Positions 1-5,856 of a stretch of 8,344 nt of DNA are shown here, in pieces (the stretch's first letter is position 1; each line of letters starts with the position of its first letter). The stretch lies in contig CAZPEM010000142.1 in NCBI GenBank assembly GCA_964585575.1, forward strand, positions 1 to 8,344, written 5' to 3'. Made by a program: the position numbers and the translations under genes. The notes beneath the pieces were generated by a model. That model worked only from the letters and a program-made list of their open reading frames with translations, was not told the origin of the DNA and did no database searches. The DNA is from UBA4655 sp964585575 (GTDB lineage: Bacteria; Planctomycetota; Planctomycetia; Pirellulales; UBA1268).

Positions 1-28
1 TGGCCTTGGTTCGAATCCCGTCCGCTCA
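1..28 (+). other. tRNA-like 3' end, cut by window edge
   Basis: The first bases carry a T-loop consensus (GGTTCGAATCC at about 8-18) followed by a stretch that could be the 3' acceptor strand, ending near base 28. No CCA is encoded, as is also true of the neighbouring tRNA-Ser. The sequence is most simply the last third of a + strand tRNA gene that begins before the window. One thing is odd: the five bases before the loop (CTTGG) pair poorly with the five after it (CCCGT), giving only two Watson-Crick pairs and one wobble. It may therefore be a degenerate tRNA, or a tRNA 3' end left as an integration-site remnant. The amino-acid identity cannot be read because the anticodon is outside the window. 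Confidence 0.4.
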
Positions 29-51
29 CCCGTTCTCCGAAGGAGGACGGG
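29..51 (+). terminator. Hairpin terminator, copy 1
   Basis: A 10-bp stem (29-38 with 42-51) closes a GAA triloop (39-41). Read as + strand RNA, all ten pairs form, one of them a G-U wobble. Read as - strand RNA, that position becomes an A-C mismatch. The structure therefore favours + transcripts, that is, the tRNA-like gene ending just upstream, but could also act on the opposing tRNA-Ser transcript. No U-tract follows, so intrinsic termination is inferred from position and stem strength only. Confidence 0.55.
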
Positions 52-61
52 CAGGCAACGC

Positions 62-84
62 CCCGTTCTCCGAAGGAGGACGGG
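62..84 (+). terminator. Hairpin terminator, copy 2
   Basis: This is an exact duplicate of the hairpin at 29-51: stem 62-71 with 75-84, loop GAA at 72-74. It begins eight bases beyond the 3' end of the - strand tRNA-Ser, so read on that strand it is the first structure met after the tRNA. It may serve as a terminator or 3' processing signal for either convergent transcript. Confidence 0.5.
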
Positions 85-91
85 CAGGCAA

Positions 92-181
92 CGGAGAGGG
101 CGGGATTCGAACCCGCGGTCCAGCTTTTGACCGGACACGTCTTTAGCAAAGACGCGCATTCGACCGCTCTGCCACCTCTCC
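92..181 (-). tRNA. tRNA-Ser, anticodon GCU
   Basis: A complete class II tRNA. The acceptor stem pairs GGAGAGG (from 175-181) with CCTCTCC (from 93-99), and the discriminator is G (base 92). The anticodon stem CGTCT/AGACG encloses loop TTGCTAA, and the anticodon GCT lies at 145-147, decoding AGC/AGU serine codons. The long variable arm forms its own 6-bp stem (GTCCGG with CTGGAC), as expected for tRNA-Ser, and the T-stem GCGGG/CCCGC around TTCGAAT is perfect. CCA is not encoded, so it must be added after transcription. It points the same way as the acidic-protein gene 57 bp upstream of it and converges on the tRNA-like end at the window start. Confidence 0.97.
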
Positions 182-238
182 GACCTTGCTCGGTATTGTC
201 CGAAGGAAAGAGACCTTCAGGATCGAGAAACGCGACGA

Positions 239-676
239 TCAATCGTCGTCGTCATCGTCTTCCTCTTCGTCGTCGTCCTCCCACTCCTCGTCGTCGTCTT
301 CCCACTCGTCGTCGTCTTCGTCTTCCTCTTCGTCGTCGGAGTCCTCTTCCTCCTCGTCCTCTTCGTCGAGATCGTCCTCCTCGTCCTCGACCTCCTCCCA
401 CTCCTCGTCTTCGAGATCCTCGTCGTCCTCGTCTTCATCATCCTCGTCGTCGTCATCGTCGTCGTATTCGTCCTCGTCCTCATCCTCGTCGTCGTCCTCG
501 TCGCGAGCGGCCCAAACGCGGTCGAGCGACGGCAGTCCGGCGACGGAACGGTCGGAAGCGTCCGCTTCGAACAAGGCTTCGGCCGCTTCGAGCTCGGCGA
601 GCTCGCTCCAGCAAAATACATCCTGCTCTCGGTCGGGACTGGCGACGATCGTCACGGCGTGATCTCCTCGGGGCAC
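239..676 (-). CDS. Hyperacidic-tailed small protein, function unknown
   Basis: 145 residues. The first about 58 look like a small globular or helical segment (FCWSELAELEAAEALFEAD, then GLPSLDRVWAARDE). Residues 59-145 are an almost pure Asp/Glu tail: 79 of 87 residues are acidic, interrupted by Tyr71, Trp93, Trp125, Trp132 and a few aliphatics, with EWEDDDE occurring twice near the end. I do not recognise the family. Such tails occur in nucleic-acid mimics, chaperones of basic proteins and the RNA polymerase delta subunit, but nothing here assigns one of these roles. The GTG start is supported by an AGGAG Shine-Dalgarno nine bases upstream. Poly-Ser and basic frames across the same bases are shadows, because this frame alone has a protein-like N-terminus with a ribosome site. 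It follows scpB after a 99-bp gap that is A/T-rich in part, so it may have its own promoter. Confidence 0.75.
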   Translation of the reverse strand: MPRGDHAVTIVASPDREQDVFCWSELAELEAAEALFEADASDRSVAGLPSLDRVWAARDEDDDEDEDEDEYDDDDDDEDDEDEDDEDLEDEEWEEVEDEEDDLDEEDEEEEDSDDEEEDEDDDEWEDDDEEWEDDDEEEDDDDDD

Positions 677-685
677 TTCGAAAGA

Positions 686-690
686 CTCCT
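686..690 (-). promoter_or_regulatory. Shine-Dalgarno for the acidic protein
   Basis: AGGAG on the - strand, nine bases before the GTG codon at 676. It decides the non-ATG start of the acidic-tail gene; no other good start lies in frame nearby. Few genes in this window have so clear a ribosome site. Confidence 0.65.
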
Positions 691-775
691 GAAACCGAAC
701 AAATCTGTACCCGATCCCGACGAATCATCCAAATAGCCGTCAAAAATTTTTTTCCGCAGGACGACCGGCCGCGGT

Positions 776-1507
776 TCAGGACGGCTGCTGCAGGTCGACG
801 GCGGCCGAAATCGGCGGCAAATCCTCGAGCCTGCCGAGGCCGAACGCCCGCAGAAAATGCCGCGTCGTGACGTAGAGGTTCGGCCGGCCGATCTCCTCGG
901 AACGGCCCCCGATGGCAACGAGATCCCGGTCGAGGAGTTGCCGGAGCATCTCCTCGCACCCCACCCCGCGGACCGCCTCGATTTCCGCCCGGGAGACCGG
1001 CTGGCGGTAGGCGACGATGGCGAGCGTCTCCATCGCGGGGGCCGACAGCCGCGTCTGTGGCTGCGCGTCGAGCAGCCGCCGTAGCCACGGGCCGAAGGCC
1101 GCCCGAGAGAGCAATTGAAACCCGCCCGCGACCTGTTCCACGCGGAAGGCGGAGCCGGTGGCATCGAGCAGCCGGTCGAGCTCGCGGACGAGAACCCTCG
1201 CCCGCGTGCCGTCGGCGAGCCGGGCGAGCTTCGCGAGCCGCCGGGTGTTGAGTGGCTCCCGGGCGAGAAAGAGCACCGCCTCGAGCCTCGCCAGCTCTTC
1301 CGAGCGGGCATGCGCACCGGAAACATGCGCGTCGGCACCATGCTGATCGGGAAGGCGGGTCGGCATGGTCGCCGCCGCCACGGTCGCCAGACGGTCGAGC
1401 CTGGCCCGCCAGCGACGCCGGCCGGGCTTTCGCAGGCGATCGAAGCCCTGCGGACGCACCATCGGGTGGCGGCGACGGCGAAGCGATGTCGGTCGTCGGA
1501 TCGCCAT
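776..1507 (-). CDS. scpB: Segregation and condensation protein B (ScpB)
   Basis: ScpB is the winged-helix partner of the kleisin ScpA in the SMC-ScpAB complex, which compacts and helps segregate the chromosome on the nucleoid. The match begins near residue 70 (ELARLEAVLFLAREPL) and runs through the two winged-helix domains. It includes the family hallmark SAPAMETLAIVAYRQPVSRA (155-174), then EAVRGVG, LLDRDLV and GRPNLYVTTRHFLRAFGL (207-224), ending in the usual LEDLPP (228-232). At 243 residues it is longer than typical ScpB (about 180-200) because of an Arg-rich N-terminal extension. The ATG at 1507 lies only 8 bp after the upstream stop, which favours it as a coupled start. An internal ATG at 1366 (196 residues) would fit the usual family length, and neither has a good Shine-Dalgarno. 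ScpA and SMC are not in the window, so scpB is separated here from its usual partner gene. Confidence 0.93.
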   Translation of the reverse strand: MAIRRPTSLRRRRHPMVRPQGFDRLRKPGRRRWRARLDRLATVAAATMPTRLPDQHGADAHVSGAHARSEELARLEAVLFLAREPLNTRRLAKLARLADGTRARVLVRELDRLLDATGSAFRVEQVAGGFQLLSRAAFGPWLRRLLDAQPQTRLSAPAMETLAIVAYRQPVSRAEIEAVRGVGCEEMLRQLLDRDLVAIGGRSEEIGRPNLYVTTRHFLRAFGLGRLEDLPPISAAVDLQQPS

Positions 1508-1515
1508 GGCGGGCC

Positions 1516-2163
1516 CTACCGCGGCTGTCCGGAGGAGGACGACCCGGCGGCCGCCGCATTGCGGCCCGCCGGCTCACGGTCGGCGGAGGCCATCCGCAAC
1601 CGCCAGGCCTCGATCTGCGACGCGAGCCGTTCGAGCGAGATTTCGGGCGTCGGGCCGGTCGCCTGGAAGAGCCGCTGCAACTGCCCGCTGGCATCCGCCG
1701 GCACGCGACACGCAGCGACATGCACGCCGGATGGTTCCTGCGGCGGCTTCAGCTTCAGCCCGATCGCACCGATCGCTGCCAGCCGTTCTTCGAGCGCGGC
1801 TCGGGACTGCTTCGGCAAGAGCGTCGATTGAACCGCCACCGCGGGGAGCATCGCCGGCGGGGCGACCACCGGAGCCGGCGGCGGATCGGTCGCCGCCGGT
1901 GCAGCGTCAGCCGCGATCCGGTCTGTCGCCGCCCGCTCGGCCTGCCGCACGACCGGCGACACCAGCTCGGACAGGGATCGCTCCACCGCATGGCCGCCAC
2001 GATCCGCCTCGCCGGCGACCCATGCGGACACACGGGCCACGGCGGGCCGCCAGACGTGGTCGCGAAAGCCCTCGCGCACGCCACGTGGAATCTTGTGGGA
2101 AAACATCGCCACGAGCGGCACGAACAGGAGGCAGGCGAAGAGGATCGTCGATCGCAGCTTCAT
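1516..2163 (-). CDS. Membrane-anchored hypothetical protein
   Basis: 215 residues, no family recognised. Residues 5-22 (STILFACLLFVPLVAMFS) form one hydrophobic segment after a short Lys/Arg start, so it is either an uncleaved N-terminal anchor or a signal peptide. A charged helical region follows (about 24-85), then an Ala/Pro-rich linker (about 86-120). The C-terminal domain (about 122-195) is hydrophobic/charged in pattern and contains GAIGLKLKPPQEPSGVHVAA and a Leu-rich helix SLERLASQIEAWRLRM. A low-complexity Ala/Ser tail closes it. The layout suggests an extracytoplasmic C-terminal domain tethered to the inner membrane. It sits 8 bp upstream of scpB and 89 bp downstream of the isomerase gene, so co-transcription with scpB is likely. 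The ATG at 2163 has no convincing Shine-Dalgarno but puts the start immediately before the hydrophobic segment. Confidence 0.75.
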   Translation of the reverse strand: MKLRSTILFACLLFVPLVAMFSHKIPRGVREGFRDHVWRPAVARVSAWVAGEADRGGHAVERSLSELVSPVVRQAERAATDRIAADAAPAATDPPPAPVVAPPAMLPAVAVQSTLLPKQSRAALEERLAAIGAIGLKLKPPQEPSGVHVAACRVPADASGQLQRLFQATGPTPEISLERLASQIEAWRLRMASADREPAGRNAAAAGSSSSGQPR

Positions 2164-2187
2164 GGAGAGGCACCGGAGGGGCGGGGA

Positions 2188-2216
2188 AGGGTAGCGATCG
2201 TCCCCGGGACCGACAA
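2188..2216 (-). promoter_or_regulatory. Weak sigma70-like promoter candidate
   Basis: On the - strand, TTGTCG (2211-2216) and TACCCT (2188-2193) are separated by 17 bp in the 89-bp gap before the membrane-anchored hypothetical gene and scpB. The -35 half matches the consensus fairly well, the -10 half only in part. If used, it would give the pair a promoter independent of the isomerase gene. Chance occurrence is quite possible. Confidence 0.2.
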
Positions 2217-2252
2217 TCGATTTTTCCGGGTGTTTCCCGGCTGCAGCGGCCT

Positions 2253-3251
2253 TCAGAGCCCATCGGCCCGCGGCTCGACGACCAGCTTCGGCGCCGCCGA
2301 TGGATCGTCGGCATCCCGCTCGAAATGCGGGACGCCCGGTCCGTAGAAGATTTTCGTCTCCTTCCGCTCGCGTTCGAGGATCTCCTGCAACAGTTTCCGC
2401 CCGGCCAGCCTCTCGACCTGCGGCCGGATTTGCGCGTCCGAAACCGTACCCGGCCTGATCGCGGTGACGGTCGCGAGGTGGACGCCGAACGGCGTGACGA
2501 ACGGTCTGGAAACCTCCCCCTTTTTCAAGGAGAAGACCCGGCTCGCGAACTCCTCGACCATGACGCCCGCGCGCGGCACGAAGCCGATGTCGCCTCCCTG
2601 CCGCCGGCTCGGACCCGCGGAATGACGCCTCGCCGCGTCGGCGAAGGTGAGCGATCCTTGGAGGATCTGCGAGCGTATCGACGACGCCTTCTCGATCGCC
2701 TTCTCGACGGCGTCCGGTCCGACCGCGATGTCGGGCCGCAGCAGGACGTGGCTCACCCGCACGAGCGACCCGTCGAGCTCCGCGCGATGCTGCTTGTAGG
2801 CAGCCTCGATCGCCTCCTTCGTGATCCGCGACACGATCATCTTGTTGACGCCGATCTCGAGGGCGACCTTGCGACGGAGCGTCTTCTCGTCGCGTCCGAC
2901 CGCGAGCCGCGTGTCGAGCCGTGAGATGAACGCGTCGATCTCGCCATCGGTCGCGACCTTGCCCTCCCGTTCGATCGCCAGCGCGAGCAGCTGTTCGTCG
3001 ACGAGTTGCTCGAGCACTTCGGCCCTGGCTCTCCGCTTCAGCTCCTCCGAGGCGATCCGCTCGTAGCCCGCCCTTTCAACCGCCGCGTCCAGGATCGCCC
3101 GCATGATCGGCGACTCGCCAACGCGGGCGACCACGAGCGGTTCGAGGACGTCGATCTCGTCCACAATCTCGTCGGCGGCTCGCGACGGCGCCGCGACGAG
3201 ACACGCCGCAAGGGCCAGGCCGCCGATGAAGCGAGCGATCCGACGAGCCAT
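2253..3251 (-). CDS. Secreted SurA/parvulin-type peptidyl-prolyl isomerase
   Basis: A probable periplasmic folding factor that isomerises peptidyl-prolyl bonds in exported proteins. Numbered from the ATG at 3251 (332 residues), the signal peptide is residues 1-25 (MARRIARF, a hydrophobic core, cleavage near PSRA/ADE). A helical SurA-N-like chaperone segment follows (about 27-150), rich in charged heptad-like stretches such as LEQLVDEQLLALAIEREGK. The parvulin domain spans about 165-263: VRVSHVLLRP carries the conserved active-site His, then TFADAARRHSAGPS, QGGDIGFVPRAG, and PFGVHLATV at its end. The C-terminal about 70 residues are charged and helical. The start at 3251 is chosen because AAAGGAG lies six bases upstream and the signal peptide begins there; an in-frame ATG at 3302 would add 17 unlikely residues. 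The gene lies 58 bp after the HEAT/STN-like gene. Having one parvulin domain, it resembles PrsA/PpiC-type proteins as much as true SurA, so no symbol is given. Confidence 0.9.
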   Translation of the reverse strand: MARRIARFIGGLALAACLVAAPSRAADEIVDEIDVLEPLVVARVGESPIMRAILDAAVERAGYERIASEELKRRARAEVLEQLVDEQLLALAIEREGKVATDGEIDAFISRLDTRLAVGRDEKTLRRKVALEIGVNKMIVSRITKEAIEAAYKQHRAELDGSLVRVSHVLLRPDIAVGPDAVEKAIEKASSIRSQILQGSLTFADAARRHSAGPSRRQGGDIGFVPRAGVMVEEFASRVFSLKKGEVSRPFVTPFGVHLATVTAIRPGTVSDAQIRPQVERLAGRKLLQEILERERKETKIFYGPGVPHFERDADDPSAAPKLVVEPRADGL

Positions 3252-3257
3252 CCGGAA

Positions 3258-3264
3258 CTCCTTT
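3258..3264 (-). promoter_or_regulatory. Shine-Dalgarno fixing the isomerase start
   Basis: AAAGGAG on the - strand with a 6-base spacer to the ATG at 3251. It favours that ATG over the in-frame ATG at 3302 and is the strongest ribosome site in the window. Confidence 0.75.
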
Positions 3265-3309
3265 CCGCGGTCCACGATTCCTGCTCCACGAACCGACAGC
3301 ACCGTGAGG

Positions 3310-4623
3310 TTACCGCACGAGTTCCCGCCATGCGACGCCGCGCAGGGTCACGTCGATCGGCAGTTCCCGGACCGCGGCCGGCAGCCGCCACCGCACGCGG
3401 CTTCCCTCGGCGGCGGCTGCCAGGACGAATTCGTCGGTGACCGCCAGGCCCCGATCGCTGCGATGCCGCACACGATGGCTCTCCGGCAGCAGCCTGTCGC
3501 CGGCCGGTCCGAGGACCTCGAGCTCCCGATCGACGAGCCACATCCGGTGCGACTCGAGGGGCTCGCTCGGGGCGTCGTAGGCCAGCTCGGCCTCGACGGC
3601 GACCCGCCCGCGATCGCGACGCTCCGCGCGAAACGAAACCTCCGCCCGCCCCACCCGCTGCCGGGACTCGGCCGGAAGCGGCTCCAGCGGCATCGAGAAA
3701 TCGTGCTCCCCTCCCGCGCACCACAGCCGCACCGTCGCCCGCACGCTCGCCAACGACTCCGGCAAGGGTTCCTGCGCCAGGAGCGGCAGCGTCATCGGGA
3801 GCCAGGCGGCCCCGGGCAGGATCGTCGCCTCGAGCACGCCGCGGCGGCTCGACGGCGGCACGCTCTCCCCTCGCGGACCTTCGACCTGCACCGAATCCAT
3901 CGGCAGCCGGATCACGAGCGGAACGATCCGCGGCTCCCAGGCCAGCCGCAGCCCCACGCGGACCGGCCGCCCGTCCGCCGCGGCACGCGCGGTCTCGACC
4001 CCGGTGACCATGACGAGCAACGGGCCGGCGGCCGCACGCGGAGCCGGCCGACCGGAGGCAGGCACGACCACGACCCGCCTTCCGTCGTCACGGAAATCGA
4101 TCTCGAGCCCTCCGCGCGCGAGTGTTTCCAGGACCGCCTCCCAGTAGGTCGCCCGGTCGAGCGAAAGCGATACGGGCCTCGCTCCCGCCGCCCCGGCCCC
4201 GACCTCCTCGGAGACCGCAAGCGGGTTGCCGGAGTCGCGAGCGATCCGCGCGAGCACCTCGCGAACCGGCATCTTCTCGACCGACAGCGACACGGTCGCG
4301 GGCTCCGTCGCCCGCTCGACGAGCTCGGCCTCGAAGCGGGCGATCACGCGGTCGAGCCGCAGCCGGACCTCGCCGGTGCACGTCGGGGCCAGCCGCAGCA
4401 GCTCCGCGAGGATCTCCGGTCCGCGGCTTGCGAGTGATCGCTCAGCCGCCTCCCGGTCGGCCCGCGAGGCCGAACCGAGCCTGGCGACGACCCCACGCAC
4501 TTCGTCGGCCGGCGGCGGCGCGGCGTCACCCGCCGACGACGTGCCGAAGCTGCCGAGGGCGAGCACCGCCGCGAGCATCGCGGGTCTCGAGACGCCCGAG
4601 GAGGTGGGACACGAAAAACACAT
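3310..4623 (-). CDS. Secreted HEAT/STN-like protein of unknown function
   Basis: 437 residues from the ATG at 4623; an alternative ATG at 4575 begins at the hydrophobic core. A signal peptide (about 1-32, core MLAAVLALGSFGTSSAG) is followed by a helical stretch (41-105, RLGSASRADREAAERSLASR and onward). This stretch resembles the single HEAT-like repeat often found in planctomycete secreted proteins. Residues about 110-188 look like a secretin/TonB short N-terminal (STN) domain: VSLSVEKMPVREVLARIARD, then PVSLSLDRATYWEAVLETLA and a closing LEIDFRDDGRRVVVV strand. The remaining about 240 residues are predicted beta-rich and unrecognised. There is no secretin barrel or TonB plug, so the STN-like unit is used alone. 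The reading frame stays open far upstream, antisense to the glycosyltransferase gene; that part is a shadow and is excluded. No Shine-Dalgarno is visible. It heads the - strand run leading to the isomerase. Confidence 0.78.
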   Translation of the reverse strand: MCFSCPTSSGVSRPAMLAAVLALGSFGTSSAGDAAPPPADEVRGVVARLGSASRADREAAERSLASRGPEILAELLRLAPTCTGEVRLRLDRVIARFEAELVERATEPATVSLSVEKMPVREVLARIARDSGNPLAVSEEVGAGAAGARPVSLSLDRATYWEAVLETLARGGLEIDFRDDGRRVVVVPASGRPAPRAAAGPLLVMVTGVETARAAADGRPVRVGLRLAWEPRIVPLVIRLPMDSVQVEGPRGESVPPSSRRGVLEATILPGAAWLPMTLPLLAQEPLPESLASVRATVRLWCAGGEHDFSMPLEPLPAESRQRVGRAEVSFRAERRDRGRVAVEAELAYDAPSEPLESHRMWLVDRELEVLGPAGDRLLPESHRVRHRSDRGLAVTDEFVLAAAAEGSRVRWRLPAAVRELPIDVTLRGVAWRELVR

Positions 4624-4666
4624 GGTGGTCGTCGCCGTCGGGCGCTGGCAGAATCCAGGGTGTGGC

Positions 4667-4685
4667 TCGGCGGACCATCCGCCGA
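4667..4685. promoter_or_regulatory. Perfect 8-bp dyad in divergent promoter region
   Basis: TCGGCGGA and TCCGCCGA form a perfect inverted repeat around a 3-bp CCA centre. It lies in the 90-bp gap between the divergent starts at 4623 (-) and 4714 (+), ending 28 bases before the + ATG. It could be an operator shared by both genes or a leader-RNA hairpin of the glycosyltransferase mRNA. GC-rich DNA gives some such dyads by chance. Confidence 0.4.
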
Positions 4686-4713
4686 AGACTAGCCTACGCC
4701 CCGGGACGTGTTC

Positions 4714-5856
4714 ATGGCACGCATCGCCGTCAGCCTGTGCGGAGAGGGACGCGGACACGCCACCCGGATCTGCACCCTGATCGAGCAGCTCGTGCCCCGG
4801 CACGAGATTCTCGTCTACACCTCGGGCGACGCCACGGCCCTGTTGAGGTCCCGGTTTCCCGAGGGAGATGGTCCTGTCCGCATCGCGGAGATTCCCGGGA
4901 TCGTCTTCCAATACAGCGGCGGCCGGCTCGACGTGATGCGGTCGGTGGCGGTCGGGCTCGACTACCAGGCGAGAATCCTCGGCCCCCTCGTCGATCGCCT
5001 CATGAACGAGCTCGAGGAATTCGGCGCCGAACTGGCCGTGACCGACTTCGAGCCGGCCCTTCCCCGCGCGGCCAAGCGGCTGTCGCTGCCGTTCGTGAGC
5101 GTCGATCACCAGCATTTCCTGCTCGCCTACGATCTCTCGAGCCTGCCCGTGGCACTCCGCTGCCAGGCCTGGCTCATGAGCAACGCCGTCTGGATGTACG
5201 TCTCGGACGCGGCCGACACGGTGATCTCCGCCTTCTTCCGCCCGCCGCTGAAGCGCGGGTGGGAGCATGCCGTGCAGGTCGGCCCGCTCGTGCGGCGGGA
5301 GATCACGAGGGCGGAGCCGGAGGACCACGGCTTCATCCTCTCCTACCTCCGCCGCCACACGCCCTTCGACGCCATCGCCACGCTCGCCGACTGCGGGATG
5401 CCGGTGAAGGTCTACGGCCTCGGCCACCGCGAGCACGTGGGCAACATCTCGTTCCACGCGATCGACGAGACGAGGTTCGTCGAGGATCTCGCACGCTGCC
5501 GGGCGCTGGTGAGCGCGGCGGGCAACCAGCTCATCGGCGAGGCGCTCCATCTCGGCAAGCCGATGCTCGTCTTGCCGGAGCGGGCCCACGCCGAGCAGAT
5601 GATGAACAGCCACTTCCTCGCCGGCATGTGGGCGGGAGCGTTCTGCCCGCTCGAGACGGTCTCGCCGGCCGTCGTGCGCGGGTTCCTCGACGGTCTCGAC
5701 GAGTTCGCCCCTGCGCTCGATGCCGTGCGCGGCAGGATGGACGGCACGCCCGACGTCGTCCGCGTGATCGAGCACCGGCTCCAGTGCCCCGTCAGCGAAC
5801 CCGCCCGCCCCGGAGAATCTCAACCAGCCGCCGCAGTGCCCGCGCGCGGTGGCTGA
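4714..5856 (+). CDS. GT-B fold glycosyltransferase, MJ1255/MurG-like
   Basis: 380 residues. Probably transfers a sugar from a nucleotide-sugar donor to an unknown acceptor at the cytoplasmic face of the membrane. The N-terminus MARIAVSLCGEGRGHATR has the Gly-rich loop and His (residues 10-18) typical of MurG-like and Glyco_trans_1_3 (MJ1255-type) GT-B enzymes. The C-terminal donor-side motif is clear near residues 265-300: SAAGNQLIGEALHLGKPMLV, then PERAHAEQMMN. FEPALPRAAKRLSLPFVSVD (about 110-130) fits the end of the acceptor domain. No transmembrane segment is seen. The ATG at 4714 is preferred over a GTG two codons earlier because it starts right at the first beta-strand; the Shine-Dalgarno is weak. 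The C-terminal about 22 residues are Pro/Ala-rich and overlap, antisense, the end of rdgB by 65 bp, suggesting a late stop codon. The acceptor and pathway cannot be inferred from the neighbours. Confidence 0.87.
   Translation: MARIAVSLCGEGRGHATRICTLIEQLVPRHEILVYTSGDATALLRSRFPEGDGPVRIAEIPGIVFQYSGGRLDVMRSVAVGLDYQARILGPLVDRLMNELEEFGAELAVTDFEPALPRAAKRLSLPFVSVDHQHFLLAYDLSSLPVALRCQAWLMSNAVWMYVSDAADTVISAFFRPPLKRGWEHAVQVGPLVRREITRAEPEDHGFILSYLRRHTPFDAIATLADCGMPVKVYGLGHREHVGNISFHAIDETRFVEDLARCRALVSAAGNQLIGEALHLGKPMLVLPERAHAEQMMNSHFLAGMWAGAFCPLETVSPAVVRGFLDGLDEFAPALDAVRGRMDGTPDVVRVIEHRLQCPVSEPARPGESQPAAAVPARGG

Larger units (their letters stand above)
29..93. repeat. Two tandem copies of a 32-bp hairpin element
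   Basis: Two identical 32-bp copies (29-60 and 62-93) are separated by one base. Each contains a hairpin and then a short GCAGGCAACG tail. The second copy runs to the last two bases of the tRNA-Ser gene. Perfect identity suggests a recent tandem duplication of a terminator-like unit in the gap between two convergent tRNA genes. Confidence 0.9.

Noticed and set aside
29..93. CRISPR-like repeat reading of the two 32-bp copies
   Set aside because: There are only two copies with a one-base gap, no spacer-sized intervals and no cas genes; a tandem hairpin explains them.
186..662. Poly-Ser reading frame on the + strand (and a basic frame on - at 217-621)
   Set aside because: These are shadows of the GAN-codon tract; only the acidic frame has a ribosome site and a non-repetitive N-terminus.
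715..743. Promoter for the acidic protein from a TTGACG hexamer (738-743, - strand)
   Set aside because: The -35-like element is good, but at 16-18 bp spacing there is no acceptable -10 hexamer.
480..1721. 413-residue Arg/Pro/Ala-rich frame on the - strand
   Set aside because: It overlaps scpB and its neighbours in another frame, has no domain-like sequence, and is typical of open frames in high-GC DNA.
2226..2240. CCGGG/CCCGG hairpin next to five T's as a terminator of the isomerase gene
   Set aside because: On the - strand the hairpin is followed by A's rather than T's, so it does not fit an intrinsic terminator for that gene, and no + gene ends here.
1365..2924. Long + strand frame of 519 residues
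   Set aside because: It is antisense to three genes with recognisable signal peptides or domains, its composition is Arg/Pro-rich, and no motif is seen.
4624..5823. Upstream continuation of the HEAT/STN-like frame, giving an 837-residue protein
   Set aside because: The extra 400 residues are antisense to the well-supported glycosyltransferase, while a signal peptide begins at 4623, so the extension is not real.
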